Shown piece after piece: positions 1 to 8,704 of a DNA stretch of 64,000 nucleotides. Each line of letters opens with the position of its first letter. Position 1 is the first letter of the stretch. The notes under the pieces were generated by a model. It had not been told where the DNA came from and ran no database searches. It saw nothing but the letters and a program-made list of their open reading frames with translations. The translations under genes were made by a program, and so were the position numbers. Source of the DNA: JAGQIB01 sp041393395 (GTDB lineage Bacteria > ARS69); the NCBI GenBank assembly GCA_041393395.1, contig JAWKKG010000006.1:310001-374000 (forward strand), read 5' to 3'.

Positions 1-616
1 GCACGTCCCGCACGTCCACGCCGTGCCGGGCGAGATCGTTCAGGCGCAGATTGACGCGGATCTCGCGCGGATTCAGGCCGTCGAAATCCACGTTCGCCAC
101 GCCGGGCACCCGCAGGATCGGTTTGACCATGTGGTCGTAGAGCAGGTCGTAGCCATGGCTGAGATCACGGTCGGCCGCGATGCGACCCTCCAGGATCGTC
201 TCGCCGGTGCGCCCCGGATCCCACCAGCGCGAGATCGTGATGTCGCCGACGTCCTCGGGCAACGTATCCCGCGCGCGGTCGATGCGCTCGCGCACCTCGA
301 CGCGCTTCATCGCCATGTCCTCTTTCCAGTCGAAGAACAGGCCCACGCGCGCGCCGTCTTCGTCCGCGTTCGAGAACATGTGGTCCAGACCGCTCACCGA
401 GCCGAGGGCGTCTTCCAGCGGACGCAGCACCGCGCGCTCCGTCGTCTTGGGCGAGGCACCCTGGTACGGCGCCACCACCCAGATCTGCGGCTCCTCGAAC
501 TGCGGCATGAACGCGAGCGGCAGGCGCGTGAGCGCGATGCCGCCGACCACGAACAGCGACACGAGGATCATCAGGGTGGTGACCGGACGCCGGATCGCGA
601 GCTCGGGCAGGGTCAA
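1..616 (-). CDS. RND efflux transporter permease, second subunit (partial, runs off left edge)
   Basis: This is the first ~205 residues of an inner-membrane RND permease (AcrB/MdtB/NolG type) that exports small molecules using proton motive force. The reading starts at TTG (616-614), whose last two bases overlap the TGA of the preceding permease (a TTGA overlap), with GGAGGAAG just upstream. The protein opens LTLPELAIRRPVTT, then a hydrophobic first membrane helix (LMILVSLFVVGGIALTRLPL), then the periplasmic porter region with PQFEEPQIWV and TTERAVLRPLEDAL, all typical of RND family N-termini. It is the third gene of an adaptor-permease-permease operon. The rest lies outside the window, so completeness cannot be judged. 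Confidence 0.85.
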   Translation of the reverse strand, partial: MTLPELAIRRPVTTLMILVSLFVVGGIALTRLPLAFMPQFEEPQIWVVAPYQGASPKTTERAVLRPLEDALGSVSGLDHMFSNADEDGARVGLFFDWKEDMAMKRVEVRERIDRARDTLPEDVGDITISRWWDPGRTGETILEGRIAADRDLSHGYDLLYDHMVKPILRVPGVANVDFDGLNPREIRVNLRLNDLARHGVDVRDV

Positions 617-3600
617 GAGGCTTCCTCCGCCGGGCGGTGGCCGGCCGCGGGGTCGGATTCCCGCGCGAGCCGCTCCGCTTCTTCCACGACTGCCTCCAGT
701 TCACGATCTTCCGCCTCGGTCCGCACGCGCGAGGGGACGAGGTGGTACACGGCCGGGATCACCAGGAGCGTGAGGGCCGTGCTCGCCACCAAGCCGAAGC
801 TCACCACGATGGCCAGCGGCTGCCGCAGCTCCGCGCCCTCCCCGAAGCCGATCGCCATCGGCACGAGGCCGAGCACCGTGGTCAGCGTGGTCATCAGGAT
901 CGGGCGGAGTCGCACGCGGCCCGCGCGCACGAGCGCCTCGGTCACGTCGAGGCCGAGGCGGCGGTAGCGGTTCACCGCGTCCACCAGCACGATCGCGTTG
1001 TTCACCACCACGCCGGCCAGGAAGATCGTGCCGATCAGCGAGATGACGTTGATCGTCTGACCGCCGAGGATCAGGCCGGCGACCACGCCCACGAGCGCGA
1101 GCGGGATCGTGAACAGGATCAGGAACGGATGGACGAGGTTCTCGAACGTGCCTGCCATCACGAGGTACACGAGGAAGATCGCGAGCAGCAGCGCGAAACG
1201 GAGGCTCGCGAACGACTGCTCCATCTCCTCGTTCTGCCCCGCCATCGCGAACGTGACACCGCGCGGCGGCGGGTTCGCCGCGACGACGTCGCGGAGATCG
1301 TGCACCACGTCGCCGAGGCTGGCTCCCGCCACCTGGCCGCTCACGATGGCCGCCCGGCTCTGCTGGATGCGATGGATCTCCGCCGGCCCGCGCGCGGGCT
1401 CCATGGTGGCCACGGAGGCGAGCGTCACGGGCACGCCGTTGCGGTCCGCGAGGACGAGGTTCTCCACGTCGCCCACGGACTCGCGATCCTGCAGGCGGTT
1501 CCGCACACGGATGTCGATCAGGCGGTCGTCGGCGCGGAAGCGGGAGACCACGGTGCCCTGCACCCGCTGGTGGAGCACCGTGGAAACGTCGGCGATGGAG
1601 AGGCCGAGCGCCGCGAGCCGGTCGCGATCGAACCGCACCGTGAGCTCCGGGTTGCCGGCCTCCATCGAGGCGCGAACGTCCTCGAGGCCGTGCACCGCCG
1701 CGACCTTCGGCAGCAGCGACAGCGTGTAGTCCGAGAGGCGCTCGAGATCCTCGCCGAAGAACACCATCTCCACCGGCGTCTCGAGCGAGAAGAACGACGG
1801 GCGACCGAGCTTCGCTTCCAGGTCGGGGATATTCTCGTACGCGAGTCGCAGCCGCTCCTCGAGTGCGATCTGCGCCTCGTCGCGGGATCGATCCGCCATC
1901 ACCACGTTCAGCTGGCCGAGGTTCTCGTCCTTCGTGCGCAGCGAGAGGCCGCCGGACACGAGCCGGCTGCCGATCGACGCGAACGTCCGCTCGATCCCCG
2001 GATCCTGATCGGCGATCTCCTCCATGCGGCCGATGACGCGGTCCGTGACCGCGAGCGGCGTTCCCTCCGGCAGCACGACCTCGAACTGGAACTCGCCCTC
2101 CGACAGCGACGGGATCAGCTCGGATCCGAGGCGCGGGATCGCGAGCAGCGACAGCGCGAACAGGATCACCGCCACTCCGAGCGTCGGACCGCGGTGACGG
2201 AGGACGGAGCGCAGCAGCCGTTCGTAGCTGCGCGAGAGCCAGCCGAGCTCTTCCCCGTCGTCGGCGTCGAGCTCGCTGCGCGGCGGCGCGGGAGCGGTGG
2301 CACCCGCCGGCGACTTCTTCCCCCCGATCGACGACAGCATCGGGATCAACGTCAGCGCGACGACGAGCGACGCGAGCAGGCTCGCCGTCACGGTGAGCGC
2401 CTGGTCCCGGAACAGCTGCCCGGCCACGCCCTCCACGAACACGATCGGGAAGAACACGGCCACCGTCGTGAGCACCGAAGCCGTGACCGCGCCGCCGACC
2501 TCGACCGTGCCCTCGATCGCGGCGCGCGCGCGCGACGCGCCCGCCCGCACGCGGCGCTGGATCGCCTCCAGCACCACGATCGAGCCGTCGACCAGCATGC
2601 CGATCCCGAGCGTGAGGCCGCCGAGCGACATGATGTTCAGCGAGACACCGAGGCGGTACATGAGGATGAACGTCGCCACGAGCGACGCCGGAATCGAGAG
2701 CGCGATCACGAGCGTGGGCACCACATCGCGGAGGAAGAGTGCGAGCACCACGATCGCGAGCAGGCCGCCGATCAGGAGCGCGCTCCGGACCTCGTTGATG
2801 GCCTGCCGGATGAAGCGCGACTGGTCGAACAGCACCACGAGCTCCATCCCCTCGGGCAACCCGTCCGGGATGAACTTCAGCGCCTCCAGTACCGCGTCGG
2901 CGGTGGCGACGGTGTTCGCGTCGCCTTCCTTGTAGATCGCGATCTCCACCGCCTCCACGCCGTCGACCCGCGTGATCTCCTCGCGCTCCTTCGCGCCCCA
3001 CGTCACCGTGGCGACGTCCGCGAGCCGCACGGGCGCCGTGCCCACCGGGTTGATCGCGATCTCGCGGATCTCGTCGATCGAGTCGAACTCGTTCAGCGTT
3101 CGCACGAGGTACTGGCTCTCGATCGACTCGAGCGAGCCGCCGGGGCGATTGATGTTCGACCCCGCGAGCACCTGGCCGAGCCGCTCCGGCGTGATGCCGA
3201 GCGCGGCGAGCTTGCCCTGGTCGATGTCGATCAGGATCTCCTCTTCCTCGCCGCCCTTCACGATCGCGGCCGCGACGCCGTCGCGCGTCTCGAGATCCTG
3301 CTTCACTTCCTTCTCCGCCACCCGGCGCAGCAGCGTCAGATCGTCGGAGCCGGTGAGCGCGAGACGCAGGATCGGATCGAGCGCGGGGTCGTAGCGCAGG
3401 ACGACCGGCGCCTCCGCCTCTTCGGGCAGCACGAGCCGATCGAGCTTCTCGCGCACTTCCATGGCGAGGTCGTCCATGTCCGCGCCCCACGCGAACTGGA
3501 GCGTGACCTCGGAGCGACCCGTGCGCGTGACGGAATGGATCTCCTGCAGTCCGCGCAGGACGCCGACCGCTTCCTCCACGGGGCGCGTGACGAGGTTCTC

Positions 3601-3783
3601 GACCTCGCCGGGCGCCGTGTCCGGAAACTCGGTCTGCACCGTGAGCGACGGGTAGGAGATGTCGGGCAGCAGGTCGACGGCGAGCCGGGACAGGCCCACG
3701 AAGCCGAAGGCGGCCACCGCGAGTCCGATCATCACCACGGTGACGCGGCGCCGGACCGCGAACGTGACGAGCGCGCGGATCAC
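613..3783 (-). CDS. RND efflux transporter permease (HAE1/AcrB-like)
   Basis: Full-length 1056-residue RND pump, the usual family size. It begins MIRALVTFAVRRRVTVV, followed by the first membrane helix and the porter-domain motif PDISYPSLTVQTEFPDTAP. The proton-relay helix reads GIGMLVDGSIVVLEAI: the first Asp of the AcrB DD pair is kept and the second is Gly. The second-half counterpart is AGVVVNNAIVLVD, common in HAE1/NolG-type pumps. A long hydrophilic C-terminal tail (VVEEAERLARESDPAAG) lies in the cytoplasm. The start overlaps the adaptor stop by four bases (ATGA, 3780-3783), and its own stop overlaps the start of a second permease. The pump should form a tripartite exporter with the adaptor; no outer-membrane TolC-like factor is visible here. 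Substrate unknown. Confidence 0.95.
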   Translation of the reverse strand: MIRALVTFAVRRRVTVVMIGLAVAAFGFVGLSRLAVDLLPDISYPSLTVQTEFPDTAPGEVENLVTRPVEEAVGVLRGLQEIHSVTRTGRSEVTLQFAWGADMDDLAMEVREKLDRLVLPEEAEAPVVLRYDPALDPILRLALTGSDDLTLLRRVAEKEVKQDLETRDGVAAAIVKGGEEEEILIDIDQGKLAALGITPERLGQVLAGSNINRPGGSLESIESQYLVRTLNEFDSIDEIREIAINPVGTAPVRLADVATVTWGAKEREEITRVDGVEAVEIAIYKEGDANTVATADAVLEALKFIPDGLPEGMELVVLFDQSRFIRQAINEVRSALLIGGLLAIVVLALFLRDVVPTLVIALSIPASLVATFILMYRLGVSLNIMSLGGLTLGIGMLVDGSIVVLEAIQRRVRAGASRARAAIEGTVEVGGAVTASVLTTVAVFFPIVFVEGVAGQLFRDQALTVTASLLASLVVALTLIPMLSSIGGKKSPAGATAPAPPRSELDADDGEELGWLSRSYERLLRSVLRHRGPTLGVAVILFALSLLAIPRLGSELIPSLSEGEFQFEVVLPEGTPLAVTDRVIGRMEEIADQDPGIERTFASIGSRLVSGGLSLRTKDENLGQLNVVMADRSRDEAQIALEERLRLAYENIPDLEAKLGRPSFFSLETPVEMVFFGEDLERLSDYTLSLLPKVAAVHGLEDVRASMEAGNPELTVRFDRDRLAALGLSIADVSTVLHQRVQGTVVSRFRADDRLIDIRVRNRLQDRESVGDVENLVLADRNGVPVTLASVATMEPARGPAEIHRIQQSRAAIVSGQVAGASLGDVVHDLRDVVAANPPPRGVTFAMAGQNEEMEQSFASLRFALLLAIFLVYLVMAGTFENLVHPFLILFTIPLALVGVVAGLILGGQTINVISLIGTIFLAGVVVNNAIVLVDAVNRYRRLGLDVTEALVRAGRVRLRPILMTTLTTVLGLVPMAIGFGEGAELRQPLAIVVSFGLVASTALTLLVIPAVYHLVPSRVRTEAEDRELEAVVEEAERLARESDPAAGHRPAEEAS

Positions 3784-4967
3784 GACGCGTCCTTGGGGCC
3801 GTCCTCTCCGGCTGCCTCCGCCGGGGCGGCCGGTTCCTCCGCGGCGACTCCGAGGGCCGCCAGCACGTCCGGCGGCCCCTCGAGCACCTTCACCGCCGCC
3901 TCGTCACGCAGGTTGCGCTGCCCCTTGACCACGACGATGTCCCCGGGCGTCAGCCCGGACACGACTTCCGTGTCGTCGCCGTCGACGAAGCCGGTCTCGA
4001 CCGGCTTGCGCGCCGCCTTGCCGTCCACCACGACGTACGCGATCTGTGTTCCCTGGTCCTCGAAGATCGCGCGGGTCGGTACGAGCACCGCGTTCTCGTG
4101 GCGCGCCGTCACGATGCGCACCTCCGCGAAGTCGCCGGGCCGCGTCCCCGCGGGGTATCCGTCGATCTCGGCCGTGATCTTCACGGTGCCGGTCGTGGGA
4201 TCCACGATCGGCGACACGAGACTCACGCGTCCGGTCAGCGTCGCGTCGAGCGTGTCGAGGCGCATCTCCATCGGCTGGCCGACCTTCACGTAGCCCATGC
4301 GACGCGCCGGCACGTGCACGCGCGCGAGCAGCGGATCCACGTCCATCACGTCGAACAGCGCGGTTCCGGGATTCACGTTCGCGCCGAGATCCACGTGACG
4401 GCGCACGACCTGCCCGGTGAACGGCGAAACCACGCGCGTATGCGCGAGCTCGAGCTGCGCGAGCTGCAGCTCCGCCTCGCGGACGCTCAGCGTGTTCTCC
4501 ATGACCTCGAACTCCTCGGCCGAGAGGAGATCGCCCTCACGCATCGCCTGGCCGCGCGTGTGATCGGCGCGCGCCATCTCGAGGTTCGCCTCGGCCTGCT
4601 TCACGCGCCAGCGCGCCTGATCGTCTTCCAGCCGCAGCAGCAGATCGCCGGCCCTCACGCGATCGCCTTCCTCCCGCACGATCTCGCGCACCACGCCCGT
4701 GGCCCGCGACGTGACCTGCGCGTGACTCTCCGGCTCCAGCGTGGCGGTCGCCGTGTAGTACGAGGAGGCGGTCCCACTCCGGACGCTCTCCACGGCCACG
4801 GGCACCGCGGCCGGCGCCGCGCCGGGCCCGCCGGGACCACCCGGTCCGGGACCGCCGCCGCGGCCCTGAGCCTCGGCGGGCTTCTCGCCGCCGCAGCCGG
4901 CGAGACCGATCGCGCCGAGCGCGAGCAGCACCGGAGTCCAGCGGGTGACGTGTATGCTTCGGCTCAT
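3780..4967 (-). CDS. RND efflux periplasmic adaptor lipoprotein (membrane fusion protein)
   Basis: A 395-residue adaptor linking the RND pumps to an outer-membrane channel. I chose ATG 4967 because GGAGGAAAC lies just upstream and it gives a clean lipoprotein signal: a hydrophobic stretch ending LAGC, with Cys25 as lipidation site. An upstream frame to 5018 lacks these features. A Gly/Pro-rich linker (~30-55) leads to the barrel-sandwich (lipoyl) domain with EGDRVRAGDLLLRLED, a helical hairpin around residues 110-170 (QAEANLEMARADHTRGQAM) and HlyD-type beta-barrel sequence (VVSPFTGQVVRRHVDLGANV). The C-terminal membrane-proximal part contains PGDIVVVKGQRNLRD. It is the first gene of the efflux operon. 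Confidence 0.93.
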   Translation of the reverse strand: MSRSIHVTRWTPVLLALGAIGLAGCGGEKPAEAQGRGGGPGPGGPGGPGAAPAAVPVAVESVRSGTASSYYTATATLEPESHAQVTSRATGVVREIVREEGDRVRAGDLLLRLEDDQARWRVKQAEANLEMARADHTRGQAMREGDLLSAEEFEVMENTLSVREAELQLAQLELAHTRVVSPFTGQVVRRHVDLGANVNPGTALFDVMDVDPLLARVHVPARRMGYVKVGQPMEMRLDTLDATLTGRVSLVSPIVDPTTGTVKITAEIDGYPAGTRPGDFAEVRIVTARHENAVLVPTRAIFEDQGTQIAYVVVDGKAARKPVETGFVDGDDTEVVSGLTPGDIVVVKGQRNLRDEAAVKVLEGPPDVLAALGVAAEEPAAPAEAAGEDGPKDAS

Positions 4968-5091
4968 CGTTTCCTCCGCGGGGGCACCGAGCATGGCAGT
5001 CCGACGCTCCCGCCGCAACTGATCTCGAAACCGAGAATAGGGCCTCCGGGCCCCTTCGGGGGCGTTCCGGGGCGGGCACTCGCCCCCCGGG

Positions 5092-5108
5092 AGGGACGGA
5101 TCGTCCCT
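5092..5108. promoter_or_regulatory. Perfect inverted repeat in the divergent efflux/S9-peptidase intergenic region
   Basis: AGGGACG-GAT-CGTCCCT is a perfect 7-bp dyad with a 3-bp spacer. It lies between the divergent adaptor gene (start 4967) and the S9 peptidase gene (start 5244). A short-spacer dyad in a divergent promoter region could be an operator for a dimeric regulator of the efflux genes. No such regulator gene is adjacent, so this is a guess from position and symmetry only. Confidence 0.35.
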
Positions 5109-5243
5109 TCCGGCCGTTCAAAGACGGGCGTTCCGGCCCGCGCCCTTGATCCGCCCCCGAACTGATGCGATTTTCTTCCGGAACCCGGACCCGGGGGGAT
5201 CGTTCCGATCCACCCTCCACGCCCTCCTCGACAGGAGTCTTCC

Positions 5244-7292
5244 ATGCGTCACTGGCAGCGACCCGGCCTCGGCCGCGCCTCGCTCTTGGCTCTCGTGCCG
5301 GCCCTCACGGCAACGGCGATCTCGCCCGCGATCGGCCCGGCCGCGGCCGAGGAGACGGCCGAAGGTGCCGTCCGCGAAGTGGGCCAGCTCGTACTCGACG
5401 GCATCCCCGAGATCCCCGATCGCATCGTGGAGAAGATGAACCAGTACGCGAACGTGCGTGGCCACTCCTTCGCGGCCTGGGATCCGGCGGGTGGAATCGT
5501 GATCGCGACCCGTTTCGGTGAGACGACCCAGCTGCATCACGTCGCGGCGCCGGGCATGGCGCGCCGCCAGCTGACGTTCTTCACGGAGCCGGTCGGCGAC
5601 GCGAGCTTCGGCACCGAGCCCGGCTGGTTCCTGTTCACGAAGGACTTCGGCGGCAACGAGGCCGCACAGATCTTCCGCTTCAATCTCAAGAACGGGGAGG
5701 CCACGCTCCTCACGGACGGCGAGGGGCAGAACGGCGGCCCTCTGTGGTCGAACGCGAAGGACCGCGTGGCGTGGCGCAGCACGATGCGGAACCAGACGGA
5801 CCACGACATCTGGGTGATGGATCCCAAGAACCCCGACGCCAAGCGCATCGCGCTCCAGACCGAAGGCTACTGGTCGCCCACGGACTGGTCTCCGGACGAT
5901 CGACGGATCCTCGCCTCGCACTACGTCTCCGCGAACGAGTCGTATCTGTGGTGGTTCGACGTGAAGTCCGGCGAAAAGCACCCGATCGGGCGTCAGGAGC
6001 CGGTCGACGGCGCGACGATCGCGTACGGGGCGGGTCGCTTCGACGCCTCGGGTGACGGCGTGTTCTACACGTCGGACGAGGGCAGCGAGCACCAGACGCT
6101 GCGCTGGCGCAAGCTCGGCTCCGAGGACTCCGAGGAGCTCACCGGCGACATCCCGTGGACGATCGGTGGCATCGGGATGAGCCCGGACCGCAAGACGCTC
6201 GCTTTCTCCGTGAACGTCGACGGCGCGGACGAGGTGTACCTGATGGACACGAAGTCGCGGAAGCGCACCAAGGTCGACCTGCCGCTCGGCGTGCTCGGCG
6301 GTGTGGAGTTCCGCCCGGACGGCAAGACGATCGCGTTCACGCTCGAGACGACCGCCGCGCCGACCGACGTGTACACGCTCGATCTCGCCAGCAAGAAGGT
6401 CGAGCGGTGGACGCAGGCCGAAGTCGGTGGACTCGACACGTCCACGTTCGTGACGTCCGAGATCATCCACTACCCCACGTTCGACCGGGGCTCGGACGGC
6501 AAGTCCCGCCAGATCCCGGCGTTCATCTACAAGCCGGAGGGCGAGGGTCCGTTCCCGGTGATCGTCCGCATCCACGGCGGCCCCGAGAGCCAGTCGCGCG
6601 CGTGGTTCTCCTTCACCACGCAGTACTACGTCAACGAGCTCGGTTGCGCGGTGATCTACCCGAACGTCCGCGGCAGCGACGGCTTCGGCAAGTCGTACCT
6701 GCTGCTCGACAACGGGTTCAAGCGCGAGGACTCCGTGAAGGACATCGGCGCCCTGCTCGACTGGATCGCGACCCAGCCGGATCTCGACGCGACGCGCGTG
6801 GGCGTGACCGGCGGCTCGTACGGCGGCTACATGACGCTGGCGGTGCTGACGCACTACAGCGATCGCGTGCGTTGCGGCGTGGAGAGCGTGGGCATCTCGA
6901 ACTTCGTGACGTTCCTGGAGAACACGAAGGACTACCGGCGCGATCTGCGGCGCGTGGAGTACGGCGACGAGCGGGATCCCGCGATGCGCGAGCACCTCGA
7001 GAAGATCTCGCCCACCACGAACGCGGACAAGATCGACGTCCCGCTCATGGTCGTGCAGGGCGCGAACGATCCGCGCGTGCCGGCGTCCGAGGCCGAGCAG
7101 ATCGTGGACGTCGTGCGCGGCAAGGGCAAGGAGGTCTGGTACATGCTGGCGAAGGACGAGGGGCACGGCTTCCGCAAGAAGTCGAACGTGGACCAGATGG
7201 TCTGGGGCCTGTCGCTCTTCTGGGAGAACTACCTGCTGCCGAAGGAGCCGCCGATGACGATGGAGAAGCGCTCCGAGACGTCGAGCAACTAG
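5244..7292 (+). CDS. Secreted S9 family peptidase (prolyl oligopeptidase / acylaminoacyl-peptidase type)
   Basis: A 682-residue serine peptidase with an N-terminal signal sequence (hydrophobic residues ~12-36, ending PAAAEE). Residues ~65-400 form a WD40/TolB-like beta-propeller that restricts access to short peptides. Residues ~415-665 are the alpha/beta-hydrolase domain. The catalytic triad is readable: Ser525 in GGSYGGYM, Asp609 in QGANDPRV and His641 in DEGHGF. VRIHGGPES is the oxyanion-region motif. AGGAG precedes the ATG. It is likely a periplasmic or secreted peptide-degrading enzyme. The stop overlaps the stop of the convergent thioesterase gene in the shared palindrome CTAG (7289-7292). 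The gene appears monocistronic. Confidence 0.95.
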   Translation: MRHWQRPGLGRASLLALVPALTATAISPAIGPAAAEETAEGAVREVGQLVLDGIPEIPDRIVEKMNQYANVRGHSFAAWDPAGGIVIATRFGETTQLHHVAAPGMARRQLTFFTEPVGDASFGTEPGWFLFTKDFGGNEAAQIFRFNLKNGEATLLTDGEGQNGGPLWSNAKDRVAWRSTMRNQTDHDIWVMDPKNPDAKRIALQTEGYWSPTDWSPDDRRILASHYVSANESYLWWFDVKSGEKHPIGRQEPVDGATIAYGAGRFDASGDGVFYTSDEGSEHQTLRWRKLGSEDSEELTGDIPWTIGGIGMSPDRKTLAFSVNVDGADEVYLMDTKSRKRTKVDLPLGVLGGVEFRPDGKTIAFTLETTAAPTDVYTLDLASKKVERWTQAEVGGLDTSTFVTSEIIHYPTFDRGSDGKSRQIPAFIYKPEGEGPFPVIVRIHGGPESQSRAWFSFTTQYYVNELGCAVIYPNVRGSDGFGKSYLLLDNGFKREDSVKDIGALLDWIATQPDLDATRVGVTGGSYGGYMTLAVLTHYSDRVRCGVESVGISNFVTFLENTKDYRRDLRRVEYGDERDPAMREHLEKISPTTNADKIDVPLMVVQGANDPRVPASEAEQIVDVVRGKGKEVWYMLAKDEGHGFRKKSNVDQMVWGLSLFWENYLLPKEPPMTMEKRSETSSN

Positions 7293-7795
7293 GTCAGGCC
7301 GCCGGCCCGTTCGTTCGGGGCATCCGCGCGGCCCGGCAGGCACATCATCGAGAGGAGGGCGGTGGCACAGAGTTTCTGGGCCCCGCCCTTTTCCGTGAAG
7401 ACGTCGGCGCGGCACGTGGAGACGCGACGTCCCGGGCGGATCACTTCGGCCCGCGCGATCACGAGCTCCCCGTCGGCCGGGCGCAGCAGGTTGATCTTGA
7501 ACTCGATCGAGAGCACCGAGGAGTCCGCCGGCATCAACGTGTAGGCGGCGTACCCGGCGGCGGTGTCCGCGATCGTGGCGAGCGCACCCGCGTGGAAGTA
7601 GCCGTGCTGCTGGCCGAGTCCCTCGCGCCACGCGAGCCGGATCTCGCATCGGCCCGGCTCGACCGCGCCGAGTTCCGCCCCGAGCGTGTTCATGAAATGC
7701 TGTCGCGCGAAGCTCGCGCGCACGCGCGCGACGAAGTCCGGATCGGACGGCTCGAACGCCGCCGCGCCCCGCGGCCTGTTCGCGTCCCCGCTCAG
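7289..7795 (-). CDS. PaaI-family thioesterase (hotdog fold)
   Basis: A 168-residue acyl-CoA thioesterase-like protein of the PaaI/YiiD hotdog family. The core motif QQHGYFHAGALATIADTAAGYAAY and the following EFKINLLRPADGE strand match family members that hydrolyse aryl- or acyl-CoA. In-frame sequence continues upstream to 7933 but is low-complexity and overlaps the neighbouring gene, so I reject that extension. The most natural start is CTG 7795-7793, which overlaps the upstream TGA (a CTGA overlap). The alternatives GTG 7723 or ATG 7693 would remove part of the N-terminal helix FVARVRASFARQHFMNTLG that relatives retain. It is the last gene of a seven-gene minus-strand run. Substrate unknown. 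Confidence 0.85.
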   Translation of the reverse strand: MSGDANRPRGAAAFEPSDPDFVARVRASFARQHFMNTLGAELGAVEPGRCEIRLAWREGLGQQHGYFHAGALATIADTAAGYAAYTLMPADSSVLSIEFKINLLRPADGELVIARAEVIRPGRRVSTCRADVFTEKGGAQKLCATALLSMMCLPGRADAPNERAGGLT

Positions 7796-8202
7796 TGAGG
7801 CTCTCCGGGCATCTCCACGACGACCTCGAACCGGAGCCCCTGCCCCTCGATCGCCGCGTTCGCCTCCCCCAGGAACTCGACGGTCTCGCCGGTGGGCTCC
7901 TCCACGCACTCGAGCCGGATGGAGACCGGCCACCCCTCGTACTCCGGGAACTGCTGGATCAGATAGCCGTCCAGCACGTAGCCGAGGTAGCGGTTGATCT
8001 TCTCCTCGAGCTGGCGGAGCTGCTCGTACGCCCCGAACGGGCGGCGCTCCGTCATCACGAGCGTGACGAGCGGCTCCTCCCCCGGCTCGGAGGCCAGGAT
8101 CAGATCGAGCACGTTCGGATTCTGCACGCCGGGCTCGCCGAACTCGCGTACGAACTCCTCGCGATCGAGCCCCTCGGGATCCTCCCGTCCGTCCTCGGTC
8201 AT
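7792..8202 (-). CDS. DUF6572-like protein of unknown function
   Basis: A 136-residue soluble protein. The start is ATG 8202, which overlaps the stop of the asparaginase-domain gene (ATGA) and has GAGGAGACGGAGA upstream; a longer in-frame reading to 8286 lies inside the neighbour. The sequence VQNPNVLDLILASEPGEEPLV, then RPFGAYEQLRQLEEKINRYLGYVLDG and later WPVSIRLECVEEPTGETVEFL, resembles the family I remember as DUF6572, small proteins of alternating strand and helix with no known activity. There is no signal peptide or membrane segment. Its position between an asparaginase-like and a thioesterase gene, with overlaps on both sides, suggests co-translation, but the context does not reveal a function. 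Confidence 0.8.
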   Translation of the reverse strand: MTEDGREDPEGLDREEFVREFGEPGVQNPNVLDLILASEPGEEPLVTLVMTERRPFGAYEQLRQLEEKINRYLGYVLDGYLIQQFPEYEGWPVSIRLECVEEPTGETVEFLGEANAAIEGQGLRFEVVVEMPGEPH

Positions 8203-8687
8203 GTCTCCGTCTCCTCGAATCGGTTCGCCTCGCGGTTCTTGCGCACGTTCGCGGGATCGAACACGCGTCCGTTCATCGCGATCCAAACGCCGGGGGGCGC
8301 GGTCTGCGCGGCGCCGAGCGCGAGGCCGACGTTGAACTCCGCGTCCGAGAACTTGAATCGCGCGGGCGCGAGCGACCCCGTGAGCACGATGGTCTTGCCG
8401 GGCACCCCGACCAGCGCGCGCGCCGTCTCCACCATGGTGTCCGTGCCGTGCGTGACCACGATGCGCGACTCCGGCCGCGATTCCACCGTGGCGCGGATGA
8501 GCGCGCGATCCGCATCGGTGAGCTCGAGGCTGTCCTTGCGGAGCAGGTTCACGACCTCCCAGTCGAGGGTGGCGTTCGCCTCGCGCAGGATGTTCGGGAC
8601 GTTCGACTCCCCGACCTCGTACGCGCTCTTCGCGTCGAAGTAGATCTTGTCGATCGTGCCGCCGGTCGTGATGATGCAGACCTTCAT
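8199..8687 (-). CDS. Short asparaginase-domain protein (N-terminal domain only)
   Basis: A 162-residue protein matching only the N-terminal catalytic domain of type I/II L-asparaginases, which are normally about 330 residues. Both active-site signatures are present: TTGGTID with the candidate nucleophile Thr11, and VTHGTDTM with Thr82-Asp83. LTGSLAPARFKFSDAEFN follows. The C-terminal allosteric/dimerisation domain is absent, and the frame ends in RFEETET without any sign of a frameshift; the downstream bases already encode the next gene. Free-standing N-domains of this kind are known in many genomes. They may act on asparagine or a related amide, but activity is unproven. The gene lies 17 bp downstream of the methyltransferase stop. 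Confidence 0.88.
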   Translation of the reverse strand: MKVCIITTGGTIDKIYFDAKSAYEVGESNVPNILREANATLDWEVVNLLRKDSLELTDADRALIRATVESRPESRIVVTHGTDTMVETARALVGVPGKTIVLTGSLAPARFKFSDAEFNVGLALGAAQTAPPGVWIAMNGRVFDPANVRKNREANRFEETET

Positions 8688-8704
8688 GGAGCGGAGAATA
8701 GCGC

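Noticed and set aside
637..4293. Very long open frame on the plus strand opposite the RND permease
   Set aside because: It is antisense to a recognised RND permease. High GC makes stop codons rare in such frames, and its translation is Arg/His/Asp-rich with no domain.
5060..5136. GGGCGTTCCGG repeated twice in the 5.0-5.1 kb intergenic region
   Set aside because: Similar strings occur elsewhere (for example near 23427 and, shortened, at 8709), so this probably reflects base composition rather than a regulatory repeat.
5118..7649. 843-codon minus-strand frame across the S9 peptidase
   Set aside because: Antisense to a peptidase with an intact catalytic triad; the composition is His/Arg/Val-rich with no motif.
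7796..7933. In-frame N-terminal extension of the PaaI thioesterase
   Set aside because: It lies wholly inside the DUF6572-like gene in another frame and encodes low-complexity Gly/Arg sequence not seen in the family.
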